From Candidatus Nitricoxidireducens bremensis (GTDB lineage Bacteria > Pseudomonadota > Gammaproteobacteria > Burkholderiales > Rhodocyclaceae), in contig JAOTRT010000004.1 of assembly GCA_030247725.1 (NCBI GenBank), forward strand, positions 186,001 through 250,000: DNA of 64,000 nucleotides. Direction: 5' to 3'. A program made the translations under genes and the position numbers. Numbering within the stretch: the first letter of the stretch is position 1; each line of letters starts with the position of its first letter. A model generated the notes under the pieces. The model was not told the origin of the DNA. It worked only from the letters and a program-made list of their open reading frames with translations, and did not search any database. Of this stretch, positions 30,237-39,468 are shown one piece after another.

Positions 30237-30932
30237 ATGAAGCCGGTCGCCATTTTTCGCCACAGTCCCGGTGAGGGTCCGGGCTATTTTGCCACATTCC
30301 TCGACGCCCACTCGGTGCCCTGGCAGCTCTTCAAGATCGACGAGAACGAGGCCGTGCCGGCCGCGCCCGACGCCTACGCCGGCCTGTGCTTCATGGGCGG
30401 CCCCATGAGCGTGAACGACGACCTGCCCTGGCTGCCGCCGATCTTCGAACTCATCCGCAGCGCCGTCGCCAAGGGCATTCCCGTCATCGGCCACTGCCTC
30501 GGCGGCCAGCTCATGTCCAAGGCCCTCGGCGGCACCGTGGGCAGGAACCCGGTGAAGGAAATCGGCTGGGGCGCAGTGCAGGCCACCGACGCCGCCGCCG
30601 ACTGGCTCGGCGACATCCGCGCCTTCGACGCCTTCCACTGGCACGGCGAAACCTTCAGCCTGCCCGCCGGCGCGGTGCGCCTGCTCGGCAGCCGCCACTG
30701 CGAAAACCAGGCCTTCGCCCTCGGCCCCCACCTGGGCATGCAATGCCACGTGGAGATGACCGAAGCCATGATCCGCCTGTGGAACCGCCAGTGGGCCGCC
30801 GAGAGCGCGCAAGCCAGCGAGTCGGTGCAGACGCCGGAGCAGATGAACGAGGGGTTGGAAGAGCGCATCGCCGCCATGCGCCGCGCGGCCGACCGGCTTT
30901 ATACGAAGTGGATCGGCGGGCTGCGGGCTTGA
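30237..30932 (+). CDS. Class I glutamine amidotransferase-like protein
   Basis: A 231-residue GMP-synthase-like amidotransferase domain. The nucleophile is Cys87 in PVIGHCLGGQLMSK, and the C-terminal His/Glu pair is in LGMQCHVEMTE. It lacks a synthetase partner domain and so belongs to the stand-alone group whose substrate is unknown. It is divergent from the retropepsin gene (22-nt gap). It is the last normal-looking chromosomal gene before the restriction-modification island. Confidence 0.88.
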   Translation: MKPVAIFRHSPGEGPGYFATFLDAHSVPWQLFKIDENEAVPAAPDAYAGLCFMGGPMSVNDDLPWLPPIFELIRSAVAKGIPVIGHCLGGQLMSKALGGTVGRNPVKEIGWGAVQATDAAADWLGDIRAFDAFHWHGETFSLPAGAVRLLGSRHCENQAFALGPHLGMQCHVEMTEAMIRLWNRQWAAESAQASESVQTPEQMNEGLEERIAAMRRAADRLYTKWIGGLRA

Positions 30933-31123
30933 GGCTTCGGATTCGGAGCAGACTCGCGATTGGCGCGGACGGTGGCGACGCCGGCGGCAGCGGCGCCCGC
31001 TTTGATATAGTCTGCGATCGGCATAAGGCCGTCCTTCGGGGCTCCGTTCCAGATGGCGAGATACGCCAATCCCTCACTCTGTCCCAATGAAACGATCGAC
31101 AGACAAAGAAAAGCTTAGGGCTG

Positions 31124-32686
31124 ATGGCAAACAATAACGGTAAAGACAAATCCCTCGAATCCTGGATCTGGGACGCGGCCTGCTCCATCCGTGGCGCCAA
31201 GGACGCGCCGAAATACAAGGATTACATCCTCCCCCTCATTTTCACCAAGCGCCTCTGCGACGTCTTCGACGACGAGCTGAACCGCATCGCCAAGGAAGTC
31301 GGCTCGCGCAAGAAGGCTTTCCAGCTCGCCAAGGCCGACCACAAGCTCGTCCGCTTCTACCTCCCCCTGGTGCCGGACGACCCCGAGCAACCCGTCTGGT
31401 CCGTCATCCGCAAGCTCTCCGACAAGATCGGCGAAGGCGTCACCACCCACATGCGCGCCATCGCCCGGGAAAACCCGCTGCTGCAGGGCATCATCGACCG
31501 CGTCGACTTCAACGCCACCACCCACGGCCAGCGCGACCTCGACGACGACCGCCTCTCCAACCTCATCGAGGCCATCAGCACCAAGCGCCTCGGCCTCGAC
31601 GACGTCGAGGCCGACATCATCGGCAAGAGCTACGAATACCTGATCCGCAAGTTCGCCGAAGGCGGCGGCCAGAGCGCCGGCGAGTTCTACACCCCGCCCG
31701 AAGTCGGCACCATCATGTCCCGCGTGCTCCAGCCCGAACCCGGCATGGAAATCTACGACCCCACCTGCGGCTCCGGCGGCCTGCTCGTGAAATGCGAGAT
31801 TGCCATGGAGGAAAGCGCCAAGGGCAAGAAGCGCACCGTCGCCCCGCTGAAACTGTTCGGCCAGGAATTCACCCCCGAGACCTGGGCCATGGCCAACATG
31901 AACATGATCATCCACGACATGGAAGGCCAGATCGAGATCGGCGATACCTTCAAGAACCCCAAATTCCGCAGCAAAGGCAAGCTCCGCACTTTCGACCGCG
32001 TCGTCGCCAATCCCATGTGGAACCAGGACTGGTTCACCGAGGCCGACTACGACAACGACGAACTCGACCGCTTCCCCGCCGGGGCCGGCTTTCCCGGCAA
32101 ATCTTCCGCCGACTGGGGCTGGGTGCAGCACATCCACGCCAGCATGAACGCCACCGGCCGCGCCGCCGTCGTCCTCGACACCGGCGCCGCCTCTCGCGGC
32201 TCGGGCAATGCCGGCACCAACAAGGAAAAGACCGTCCGCCAGTGGTTCGTCGACCACGACCTGATCGAGAGCGTCCTCTACCTGCCCGAAAACCTCTTCT
32301 ACAACACCACCGCCCCGGGCATCGTGCTGTTCCTGAACAAGGCCAAGCCGCAGGAGCGCAAGGGCAAGGTCTTGCTCGTCAATGCCTCCCAGGTCTTCGA
32401 AAAGGGCGACCCCAAGAACTTCATCCCAGAAGCCGGCATCCAGCGCATCGCCGACACCCTCATCGGCTGGACCGAAGCCGAAAAGCTCAGCCGCATCGTC
32501 GACCACGCCGAGCTGAAGAAAAACGACTACAACATCTCCCCCAGCCGCTACATCCACACCTCCGACGCCGAAACCTACCGGCCCATCGCGGAGATCGTCG
32601 AGGAACTCAGGGGCATCGAGGCCGAGGCCAAGGAAACCGACCAAGCCCTCGACAGAATTCTCAAGCAACTCGGAATTGGCGCATGA
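31124..32686 (+). CDS. hsdM: Type I restriction-modification DNA methyltransferase subunit
   Basis: A 520-residue N6-adenine methyltransferase subunit. Its N-terminal HsdM helical domain runs to about residue 140. SAM-binding motif I is IYDPTCGSGGLLVK (about 207-220). Catalytic motif IV reads VVANPMWNQDWF, so NPMW replaces the usual NPPF/Y. It would act with HsdS for methylation and with HsdR for restriction. It opens the island operon about 190 nt after the amidotransferase gene. Its stop overlaps the next gene by 4 nt. Confidence 0.97.
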   Translation: MANNNGKDKSLESWIWDAACSIRGAKDAPKYKDYILPLIFTKRLCDVFDDELNRIAKEVGSRKKAFQLAKADHKLVRFYLPLVPDDPEQPVWSVIRKLSDKIGEGVTTHMRAIARENPLLQGIIDRVDFNATTHGQRDLDDDRLSNLIEAISTKRLGLDDVEADIIGKSYEYLIRKFAEGGGQSAGEFYTPPEVGTIMSRVLQPEPGMEIYDPTCGSGGLLVKCEIAMEESAKGKKRTVAPLKLFGQEFTPETWAMANMNMIIHDMEGQIEIGDTFKNPKFRSKGKLRTFDRVVANPMWNQDWFTEADYDNDELDRFPAGAGFPGKSSADWGWVQHIHASMNATGRAAVVLDTGAASRGSGNAGTNKEKTVRQWFVDHDLIESVLYLPENLFYNTTAPGIVLFLNKAKPQERKGKVLLVNASQVFEKGDPKNFIPEAGIQRIADTLIGWTEAEKLSRIVDHAELKKNDYNISPSRYIHTSDAETYRPIAEIVEELRGIEAEAKETDQALDRILKQLGIGA

Positions 32687-34275
32687 GGATCTTCATCAGC
32701 AGCGTCCAGAAGGAATTCGCCGCCGAGCGCAAGGCACTGGGCGAATACCTTTCCGGCGACCCGTTGCTGCGACGTTTCTTCGAGACATTTCTTTTCGAGC
32801 GCGATGTCCCCGCTTCCGACCGTCGGCCCGATGCCGTCTATCTCGATGAAGTCCGGAACTGCGATCTCTACCTTGGCATCTTTGGGGACGACTACGGCTG
32901 GGAAAACAAGGACGGCCTCTCGCCCACCCACCTCGAATTGAACGAGGCCACCCGGCAGGGCAAGACCCGCCTGATCTTCGTCAAGGGCGCGACCGACGAT
33001 GCCAAGCATCCGAAAATGCGCGCCTTGATCCGCGACGCCGGGGACAACCTCGTCCGGCGGCGTTTCAATTCCTCCGAAGAACTGGTCGCCGCCGTCTATG
33101 CCAGCCTGGTCCGGATTCTTGAAGAGCGCGAGCTGATCCGTTTGGGGCCCTTCGATGCCACGTTCTGCAATAACGCCACGCTCGACGACCTGGACCAGGA
33201 CAAGATCACCCGCTTTCTCGGGCTGGCCCGCCGGGGGCGCAGTTTCCCATTGCCGGAGGACACGCCGCCCCATGAGGTACTGACCCACCTCAACCTGCTC
33301 GACAAGGGACGGCCGACCCATGCAGCCATCCTGTTGTTCGGCAAACGGCCGCAACGCTTCCTGATCACATCCGAGGTGAAATGCGCCCACTTCCACGGCT
33401 ATGAAGTGGCCAAGCCCATCCCTTCCTACCAGGTCTACAAAGGCACGGTCTTCGACCTCGTGGACCAGGCCAAGGATTTCGTGCTCTCCAAAATCGATCT
33501 CTGGGTCGGCACCCGCGAGCACGGCACCGAGGTGCCCACGAAATACGAAATCCCCCAGGAAGTGGTCGCCGAGGCCATCGTCAACGCCGTCGTGCATCGC
33601 GACTACACCAGCAACGCCAGCGTGCAGGTCATGCTCTTCAAGGACCGGCTGGAAATCTGGAACCCCGGCTCCCTGCCGCCCACGCTGACCCTCAAAAAGC
33701 TGCGCGGCCCCCACGCCTCCGTCCCGCACAACCCGCTGCTCGCCGAGCCCATGTATCTCACCCGATACATCGAGCGCATGGGCACCGGCATCCGCGACAT
33801 GATCCACCGCTGCCGCGAGGCCGGGCTTCCCGAACCTGAAATCCGGCTGGATGGCGGCTCGTTCGTCCTGACCGTCCGCAGACCGGCCACTGGATTGGCA
33901 ACTCAGTCGGGACCAGCTCAGGACCAAGGCGGACGGCTAGAGTCACGGCTAGAGTCACGGCTAGAGTCACGGCTAGAGTCACGGCTAGAGTCACGGCTAG
34001 AGTCACGGCTAGAGTCACGGCTAGAGTCGGCTTTGGCCGCCAAGGTCATGCTGGCCATCCGACCGCAGCCTCTCGGCAAAGCCGCCATTGCGCCGATCCT
34101 CGGACACCAAACGGTTTCCGGCGAACTCCACAAGCAGATCAAGCGCATGGTGGACGGTGGCTTCATCGAACCCACCATCCCCGAAAAACCCAGCAGTCGC
34201 CTCCAGAAATACCGGCTCACCGCCCAGGGACAGGCGTTGCTGGCGGAGTTGGAAAAACCAGGGGGGAAGGCATGA
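32683..34275 (+). CDS. DUF4062 / GHKL-type ATPase fusion with repeat linker and winged helix
   Basis: A 530-residue protein. Residues 1-105 (MRIFISSVQKEFAAERKAL, DLYLGIFGDDYGW, SPTHLELNEATRQGK) match DUF4062. Residues about 150-400 match the HATPase_c_4 domain of AlbA/RecG-like regulators (AEAIVNAVVHRDYTSNASVQ, NPGSLPP, YIERMGTGIRDMI). A linker of eight Arg-Leu-Glu-Ser repeats spans 418-449, then a winged-helix domain (about 455-525). Translation starts in an ATGA overlap with hsdM and ends in another with the RhuM-like gene. It is probably a defence accessory; the activity is unknown. Confidence 0.8.
   Translation: MRIFISSVQKEFAAERKALGEYLSGDPLLRRFFETFLFERDVPASDRRPDAVYLDEVRNCDLYLGIFGDDYGWENKDGLSPTHLELNEATRQGKTRLIFVKGATDDAKHPKMRALIRDAGDNLVRRRFNSSEELVAAVYASLVRILEERELIRLGPFDATFCNNATLDDLDQDKITRFLGLARRGRSFPLPEDTPPHEVLTHLNLLDKGRPTHAAILLFGKRPQRFLITSEVKCAHFHGYEVAKPIPSYQVYKGTVFDLVDQAKDFVLSKIDLWVGTREHGTEVPTKYEIPQEVVAEAIVNAVVHRDYTSNASVQVMLFKDRLEIWNPGSLPPTLTLKKLRGPHASVPHNPLLAEPMYLTRYIERMGTGIRDMIHRCREAGLPEPEIRLDGGSFVLTVRRPATGLATQSGPAQDQGGRLESRLESRLESRLESRLESRLESRLESRLESALAAKVMLAIRPQPLGKAAIAPILGHQTVSGELHKQIKRMVDGGFIEPTIPEKPSSRLQKYRLTAQGQALLAELEKPGGKA
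33934..34029 (+). repeat. Eight tandem 12-bp repeats inside the DUF4062 gene
   Basis: The unit CGGCTAGAGTCA is repeated at 33934, 33946, 33958, 33970, 33982, 33994, 34006 and 34018. The first seven copies are identical and the last differs in its final base. Because 12 is a multiple of three, each unit encodes Arg-Leu-Glu-Ser and copy-number change would lengthen or shorten the linker without shifting frame. Confidence 0.98.
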
Positions 34276-35339
34276 ATATGAAGCCAGACAACAAGGAAAC
34301 CTCCCTCGCGCGCTCCTCCGCCGTCGAATACCTCACCTTCGTCGCGGCACAGGGTCAAGGTGGCGTCGAGGTGGTTTATGCCGACGAGGACATCTGGCTG
34401 ACTCAAAAAATGATGGGCGTTCTCTACGACGTGAATGTGAGAACCATCAACGAGCACCTGAAAAAGCTTTTTTCCGACAGAGAGCTGCAAGAGGATTCAG
34501 TTATCCGGAAATTCCGGATAACTGCCAGCGATGGCAAGAACTACAACACCCAGCACTACAACCTCTCCGCCATCATCGCCGTCGGCTACAAGGTCAACTC
34601 CGAGCGGGCCGTCCAGTTCCGCAAATGGGCGACCACCGTGGTCAAGGAATACACCATCAAGGGCTTCGCCATGGACGACGAACGCCTCAAGGCGGGCGGC
34701 ACCGTCCTGACCAAACAGTACTTCGAAGAACAGCTCCAGCGCGTCCGCGAAATCCGCCTCAGCGAGCGCAAGTTCTACCAGAAGATCACCGACATCTACG
34801 CCACCGCCATCGACTACGACCGCAGCGCCACGGCCACCCAGCGCTTCTTCGCCACCGTGCAGAACAAGCTCCACTGGGCCATCCACGGCCACACCGCCGC
34901 CGAGGTCATCGTGGACCGGGCCGATGCCGGGAAACAGCACATGGGCCTGAGCACCTGGAAAGATGCCCCCCATGGAAAAATCCAGAAATTCGATGTCAGC
35001 GTCGCCAAGAACTACCTGACCGAGCCGGAGATGGCGCAACTCTCCCGCCTCGTGAACGCCTACCTCGATGTCGCCGAAGACATGGCCCAGCGGCACATCC
35101 CCATGACCATGCAGGACTGGGAAACACGCCTCAACCGCTTCATCGAAGCCACCGACCGGGAAATCCTGCAGGACGCCGGCAAAGTCACCGCCGAAATCGC
35201 CAAAGCCCACGCCGAATCCGAGTTCGAGAAATACCGCATCGTCCAGGATCGCCTGTTTGTCTCGGATTTCGATGCCGAAGTCATGCGGCTCGCAAGGAAT
35301 GATGAGGCAAGCGGGAACGAGGAAGACGGTGCGGAGTGA
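34272..35339 (+). CDS. RhuM family protein
   Basis: A 355-residue protein of the virulence-protein RhuM family. The N-terminal part is DNA-binding-like (DEDIWLTQKMMGVLYDVNVR, followed by RTINEHLKKLF). The conserved central block includes NTQHYNLSAIIAVGYKVNS and QFRKWATTVVKEYTIKGF. A C-terminal region (about 185-330, LSTWKDAPHGKI, AQLSRLVNAYLDVAEDMAQR) also belongs to the family. RhuM genes are often found within type I RM operons; their biochemical role is not known. It overlaps the preceding gene by 4 nt, and hsdS starts 28 nt after it. Confidence 0.9.
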   Translation: MNMKPDNKETSLARSSAVEYLTFVAAQGQGGVEVVYADEDIWLTQKMMGVLYDVNVRTINEHLKKLFSDRELQEDSVIRKFRITASDGKNYNTQHYNLSAIIAVGYKVNSERAVQFRKWATTVVKEYTIKGFAMDDERLKAGGTVLTKQYFEEQLQRVREIRLSERKFYQKITDIYATAIDYDRSATATQRFFATVQNKLHWAIHGHTAAEVIVDRADAGKQHMGLSTWKDAPHGKIQKFDVSVAKNYLTEPEMAQLSRLVNAYLDVAEDMAQRHIPMTMQDWETRLNRFIEATDREILQDAGKVTAEIAKAHAESEFEKYRIVQDRLFVSDFDAEVMRLARNDEASGNEEDGAE

Positions 35340-35367
35340 GCGCCGAACGGAGCCAAAGGATCGGGAT

Positions 35368-36540
35368 ATGAGCGACTGGCAAACATGCGCTGTGCCCGAT
35401 TCGCTCGTCAAGAATAAGGTCGGGCGGCAGAATCAAATTCCCGCGAAAGAAATCGTAGAGGTCGGTCGCTTCCCTGTCGTCGATCAAGGGCAGAAGTTCG
35501 TTGCCGGTTACTGCGATGACGAAAGCAAGGTCATCAACTTCGACCTGCCGCTAATCATATTCGGCGACCACACGCGCTGTTTCAAATACGTCGACTTCCC
35601 GTTCGTGCTTGGGGCTGACGGAACCAAGGTTCTCCTGCCGAATAAGAAGCTCTACGACCCGAGGTTTTACTATTTTGCGTTGTTGGCGCTGGAGATTCCG
35701 AGCCGTGGTTACAACCGCCACTTCACAATTCTCAGCGAGCGGAGCCTCCCGCTCCCCCCACTCCCTGAGCAGAAGAAGATCGCGCACATCCTTTCGACGG
35801 TGCAGCGGGCGATCGATGCGCAGGAACGGATCATTCAGACCACCACCGAGCTGAAAAAGGCCCTCATGCACAAGCTCTTCACCGAAGGCCTCCGCAACGA
35901 ACCCCAAAAACAAACCGAAATCGGCCCCGTCCCCGAAAGCTGGGCGGTGGTGCCTCTTTCTGATGTTTGCCGCTTCCAGAGTGGAGGAACGCCTTCGAAG
36001 AAGAATCCAGAGTTCTGGGAGGGGGCGATTCCTTGGGTATCCCCAAAGGACATGAAGCGCCCACGGCTCACCGACGTTGAAGACCACATTTCACAGGAGG
36101 CGCTCGAAAGCGGAAGCAAGCTCGCTCCTGCTGGTTCGGTCTTTGTTGTCGTGCGAGGAATGATCCTGGCAAAGACCGTTCCCGTCGCGCTTGCAGAAGT
36201 CCCCATGGCCATCAATCAAGACATGAAGGCCATCGTTCCCGGACCCAAGCTCCGCTCAGACTTCCTTCTCTACGCCTTGGAGGCACTGCGGGAAAACCTC
36301 TTCAAGAAGGTCGGGCGCTCGGGTCACGGAACGTGCACCTTGATGGGCCACGAGGTGGCTGCATTCAAAATCCCACTTCCCGATTTAGCGGTGCAGAAAG
36401 AGATCGCTTCATCGATTCAAAACCTCGAACGGAAAGAGGAGCTTCACGATGAGAAGCGGGCCCAACTCCACGACCTCTTCCGCACCCTCCTTCATGAACT
36501 GATGACCGCGAAGACCCGCGTTCACGAACTCGCTGTGTAA
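35368..36540 (+). CDS. hsdS: Type I restriction-modification specificity subunit
   Basis: A 390-residue specificity protein. The first target-recognition domain (about 1-125) is short and atypical. A central conserved region follows with LPPLPEQKKIAHILSTVQRA and a helical spacer to about residue 180. The second recognition domain begins PVPESWAVVPLSDVC, ending in PLPDLAVQKEIASSIQNLE. The start is the ATG after an AAAGGA ribosome site. Codon use and base composition are visibly less GC-biased than hsdM or hsdR, as often seen for exchanged specificity genes. hsdR follows 2 nt later. Confidence 0.95.
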   Translation: MSDWQTCAVPDSLVKNKVGRQNQIPAKEIVEVGRFPVVDQGQKFVAGYCDDESKVINFDLPLIIFGDHTRCFKYVDFPFVLGADGTKVLLPNKKLYDPRFYYFALLALEIPSRGYNRHFTILSERSLPLPPLPEQKKIAHILSTVQRAIDAQERIIQTTTELKKALMHKLFTEGLRNEPQKQTEIGPVPESWAVVPLSDVCRFQSGGTPSKKNPEFWEGAIPWVSPKDMKRPRLTDVEDHISQEALESGSKLAPAGSVFVVVRGMILAKTVPVALAEVPMAINQDMKAIVPGPKLRSDFLLYALEALRENLFKKVGRSGHGTCTLMGHEVAAFKIPLPDLAVQKEIASSIQNLERKEELHDEKRAQLHDLFRTLLHELMTAKTRVHELAV

Positions 36541-36542
36541 GC

Positions 36543-39464
36543 ATGCCCACCCCCGGCGAACACAAGACCGTCCAAGCCCGCATCCTCGAATACGCCGAGG
36601 CCATCGGCTGGACGCCTGTGTCCCGCGAGGAAGCCGAGCAGCGGCGCGGCTTTGATCCGGACGCGCCGCCCACCGACCGCGCCAAGAACCGCTCGCTTTT
36701 CTTCGACGACCTGCTCGACGCCAAGCTGCGGGAGTTCAACCCGCGCTACGCCGAGGCCGAGGGCGCCTTGCTCGGGACTTTCCGCCATCTCCACGCCGAC
36801 ATCTACGGCAACCGGGAATTCGTCGAGCATCTGCGCAACCGGGGCAAGTTCTTCGACCACGAGGAGAAGCGCGAGCGCGACCTGATGCTGGTCGATTACG
36901 ACGATCCGGCGCGCAACGTTTATGAAGTCACCGAGGAGTGGGCCTTTCACAACGGCCACTACGGCACGCGGGAGGATGTGGTCTTTCTGATCAACGGCAT
37001 TCCGGTGCTGGTGATCGAGTGCAAGAACGCCAACAAGGACGAGGCGATTGCCCTGGGGGTGGACCAGATCCGCCGTTACCACCGCGAGACGCCCGAGCTG
37101 TTCGTGTCGCAGCAGCTCTTCACCGCTACCGACGCCATCGGCTTTTCCTACGGAGTGAGCTGGAACACGGTGCGGCGGAACATCTTCAACTGGAAGGACG
37201 ATGAGGTCGGCAAGCTGGAGGCCAAGCTGAAGAGCTTCTGCGCCATACCCCAGGTGCTCGCCTTCCTGAAGGACTACATCGTCTTCGCCGAGAAGGACGA
37301 GGAGCTGAACAAGTACATCCTGCGCCAGCACCAAACCGGCGCGGTGGAGGCGGCCGTCGGCCGCGCCCTCGACCCCCGGCGCACGCGCGGCCTGGTCTGG
37401 CACACCCAGGGCAGCGGCAAGACCTTCACCATGATCAAGGCGGCGGAGCGGCTGTTTCGCGCGCCCGGGGCGGACAAGCCGACCGTGCTGCTGATGATCG
37501 ACCGCAACGAGCTGGAAGACCAGATGCTCAAGAACCTCGCCGCGCTCGGCCTGGGCAACCTGGAGCACGCCGGCAGCATCGCCCGGCTCAACCAGCTGCT
37601 GCGCGACGACTACCGGGGCATCATCGTGACGATGATCCACAAGTTCCGCGACATGCCGGCGAACCTGAACACGCGCGCGAACATCTACGTCCTCATCGAC
37701 GAGGCCCACCGCACCACCGGCGGCGATCTCGGCAACTTCCTCATGGCCGGCCTGCCGAACGCGAGCTTCCTCGGCTTCACCGGCACGCCGGTAGACAAGA
37801 CGGTGTATGGCAAGGGCACCTTCAAGACCTTCGGCTGCGAGGACGACCAGGGCTACCTGCACAAGTATTCCATCGCCGACAGCATCGAGGACGGCACCAC
37901 GCTGCCGCTCTACTACCAGCTCGCCCCCAACGAAATGCTGGTGCCCCACGAGACGCTGGACAAGGAGTTCCTGTCGCTGGCCGAAGCCGAGGGCGTGGCC
38001 GACATCGAGGAGCTGAACAAGATCCTCGAACGGGCGGTAAACCTGAAGAACTTCCTCAAGGGCAAGGAGCGCATCCAGCAAGTGGCGCAGTTCGTCGCGG
38101 CGCATTACCGCGAGAACGTCGAGCCGCTGGGCTACAAGGCCTTCCTGGTCGGCGTGGACCGCGAGGCCTGCGCCCATTACAAACACGCCCTCGACCAGTT
38201 CCTGCCGCCCGAGTATTCCGAAGTGGTCTACACCGGCAGCAACAACGACTCCAAACTGCTGAAGGAATTCCACCTCGACCCGAAGAAGGAGCGGCAGATT
38301 CGCAAGAGCTTCGGCAAGCTCGACCAGATGCCGAAGATCCTCATCGTCACCGAGAAACTGCTCACCGGCTTCGATGCGCCGGTGCTCTATGCCATGTATC
38401 TCGACAAGCCGATGCGCGACCACACGCTGCTGCAAGCCATTGCCCGGGTGAACCGCCCCTACGAGAACGAGGCGCAGGAGATGGTGAAGCCGCATGGCTT
38501 CGTGCTGGATTTCGTCGGCATCTTCGACAAGCTGGAAAAGGCGCTGGCCTTCGACAGCGACGAGATCAACGCCATCGTCAAGGACTTGAAGCTGCTGAAG
38601 CTGCTGTTCAAGAACAAGATGGAGTCCAGGGCGCCTGAGTACCTCGGCCTGATCGAACGCAACTTCGACGACAAGGACGTGGACACCCTCATCGAGCACT
38701 TCCGCGACCCCGAGCGGCGTAAGGCGTTTTTCAAGGAGTACAAGGAAGTCGAGATGCTCTACGAGATCATCTCGCCCGACGCCTTCCTGCGCCCCTTCAT
38801 TGACGACTATGGCACCTTGACGGCGATCTATCATGTCGTCCGCAAGGCCTACACCCGCACCGTGATGGTCGACCGCGAGTTTCAGGCCAAGACCCACCAT
38901 CTGGTGCAGCAGCAGGTGGGCAGTTATGGCGTGGGCGGTCTGGGCGAAATTGTCGCCATCGACGGCGACACCATCGAGCTGATCAAGAACAAGCGCGGCG
39001 GGGATGGCACCAAGGTCATCAACCTGATCAAGAGCATTGAAAGACTGGCTGAGGAAGACAGCGACGACCCTTGCCTCATCGCCATGGCGGAGCGCGCGCG
39101 GGCGGTGCAGGAGAGTTTCGAGCAGCGCCAGACCAGCACGGCCGAGGCCTTGGCCGAATTGCTGCGCGAAGTGGAAGGCAACGAAACGCGGAAGAAGGAA
39201 CAGGCCGAGAAGTCCTTCGACGGCCTGACCTATTTTGTCTACCGCAGCTTGCTGGACGCGAAGATTCAGAACGCCGAGGTGGTCAGCCGCAAGATTCGCC
39301 ACGCCTTCACCGAGTTTCCGAACTGGAAGCGCAGCGAGAACGCCCTGCGCGAACTCCGGAAGAAAGTGACCTTCGCCATCTTCGCGGAAACGGACGACCT
39401 GGACCGGGTGACGGCCTTGGTGGATGAGTTGTTTACGCTGCTGGAAAAGGCGGACCGGATTTAG
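36543..39464 (+). CDS. hsdR: Type I restriction endonuclease subunit R
   Basis: A 973-residue translocase-nuclease. The N-terminal nuclease core has the PVLVIECKNANK (E-x-K) motif with upstream acidic residues. The SF2 motor has Walker A HTQGSGKTFTMI, the DEAH box VLIDEAHRTTGG, motif III GFTGTPV and motif VI QAIARVNRPY. A long helical C-terminal region (from about residue 700) should bind the methyltransferase core. Length and order are normal and no frameshift is visible, so restriction is probably functional. The metallohydrolase gene starts 4 nt after the stop. Confidence 0.97.
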   Translation: MPTPGEHKTVQARILEYAEAIGWTPVSREEAEQRRGFDPDAPPTDRAKNRSLFFDDLLDAKLREFNPRYAEAEGALLGTFRHLHADIYGNREFVEHLRNRGKFFDHEEKRERDLMLVDYDDPARNVYEVTEEWAFHNGHYGTREDVVFLINGIPVLVIECKNANKDEAIALGVDQIRRYHRETPELFVSQQLFTATDAIGFSYGVSWNTVRRNIFNWKDDEVGKLEAKLKSFCAIPQVLAFLKDYIVFAEKDEELNKYILRQHQTGAVEAAVGRALDPRRTRGLVWHTQGSGKTFTMIKAAERLFRAPGADKPTVLLMIDRNELEDQMLKNLAALGLGNLEHAGSIARLNQLLRDDYRGIIVTMIHKFRDMPANLNTRANIYVLIDEAHRTTGGDLGNFLMAGLPNASFLGFTGTPVDKTVYGKGTFKTFGCEDDQGYLHKYSIADSIEDGTTLPLYYQLAPNEMLVPHETLDKEFLSLAEAEGVADIEELNKILERAVNLKNFLKGKERIQQVAQFVAAHYRENVEPLGYKAFLVGVDREACAHYKHALDQFLPPEYSEVVYTGSNNDSKLLKEFHLDPKKERQIRKSFGKLDQMPKILIVTEKLLTGFDAPVLYAMYLDKPMRDHTLLQAIARVNRPYENEAQEMVKPHGFVLDFVGIFDKLEKALAFDSDEINAIVKDLKLLKLLFKNKMESRAPEYLGLIERNFDDKDVDTLIEHFRDPERRKAFFKEYKEVEMLYEIISPDAFLRPFIDDYGTLTAIYHVVRKAYTRTVMVDREFQAKTHHLVQQQVGSYGVGGLGEIVAIDGDTIELIKNKRGGDGTKVINLIKSIERLAEEDSDDPCLIAMAERARAVQESFEQRQTSTAEALAELLREVEGNETRKKEQAEKSFDGLTYFVYRSLLDAKIQNAEVVSRKIRHAFTEFPNWKRSENALRELRKKVTFAIFAETDDLDRVTALVDELFTLLEKADRI

Positions 39465-39468
39465 CGCA

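Noticed and set aside
30899..31087. A 62-codon minus-strand frame before hsdM
   Set aside because: It starts at TTG without a ribosome site, ends inside the amidotransferase gene and resembles nothing known. The region is better read as the hsdM leader.
33934..34029. Tandem 12-bp repeats considered as a CRISPR or attachment site
   Set aside because: There are no spacers between units, the units are far too short, and they are in frame within a coding sequence.
35257..35367. Longer N-terminus for HsdS
   Set aside because: The frame is open 37 codons further upstream but overlaps the RhuM gene and is basic and unlike HsdS. The ATG at 35368 has its own ribosome site.
36522..39302. A 926-codon open frame antisense to hsdR
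   Set aside because: It mirrors the hsdR codons in a GC-rich genome, has low-complexity composition and no family resemblance. hsdR on the other strand is intact.
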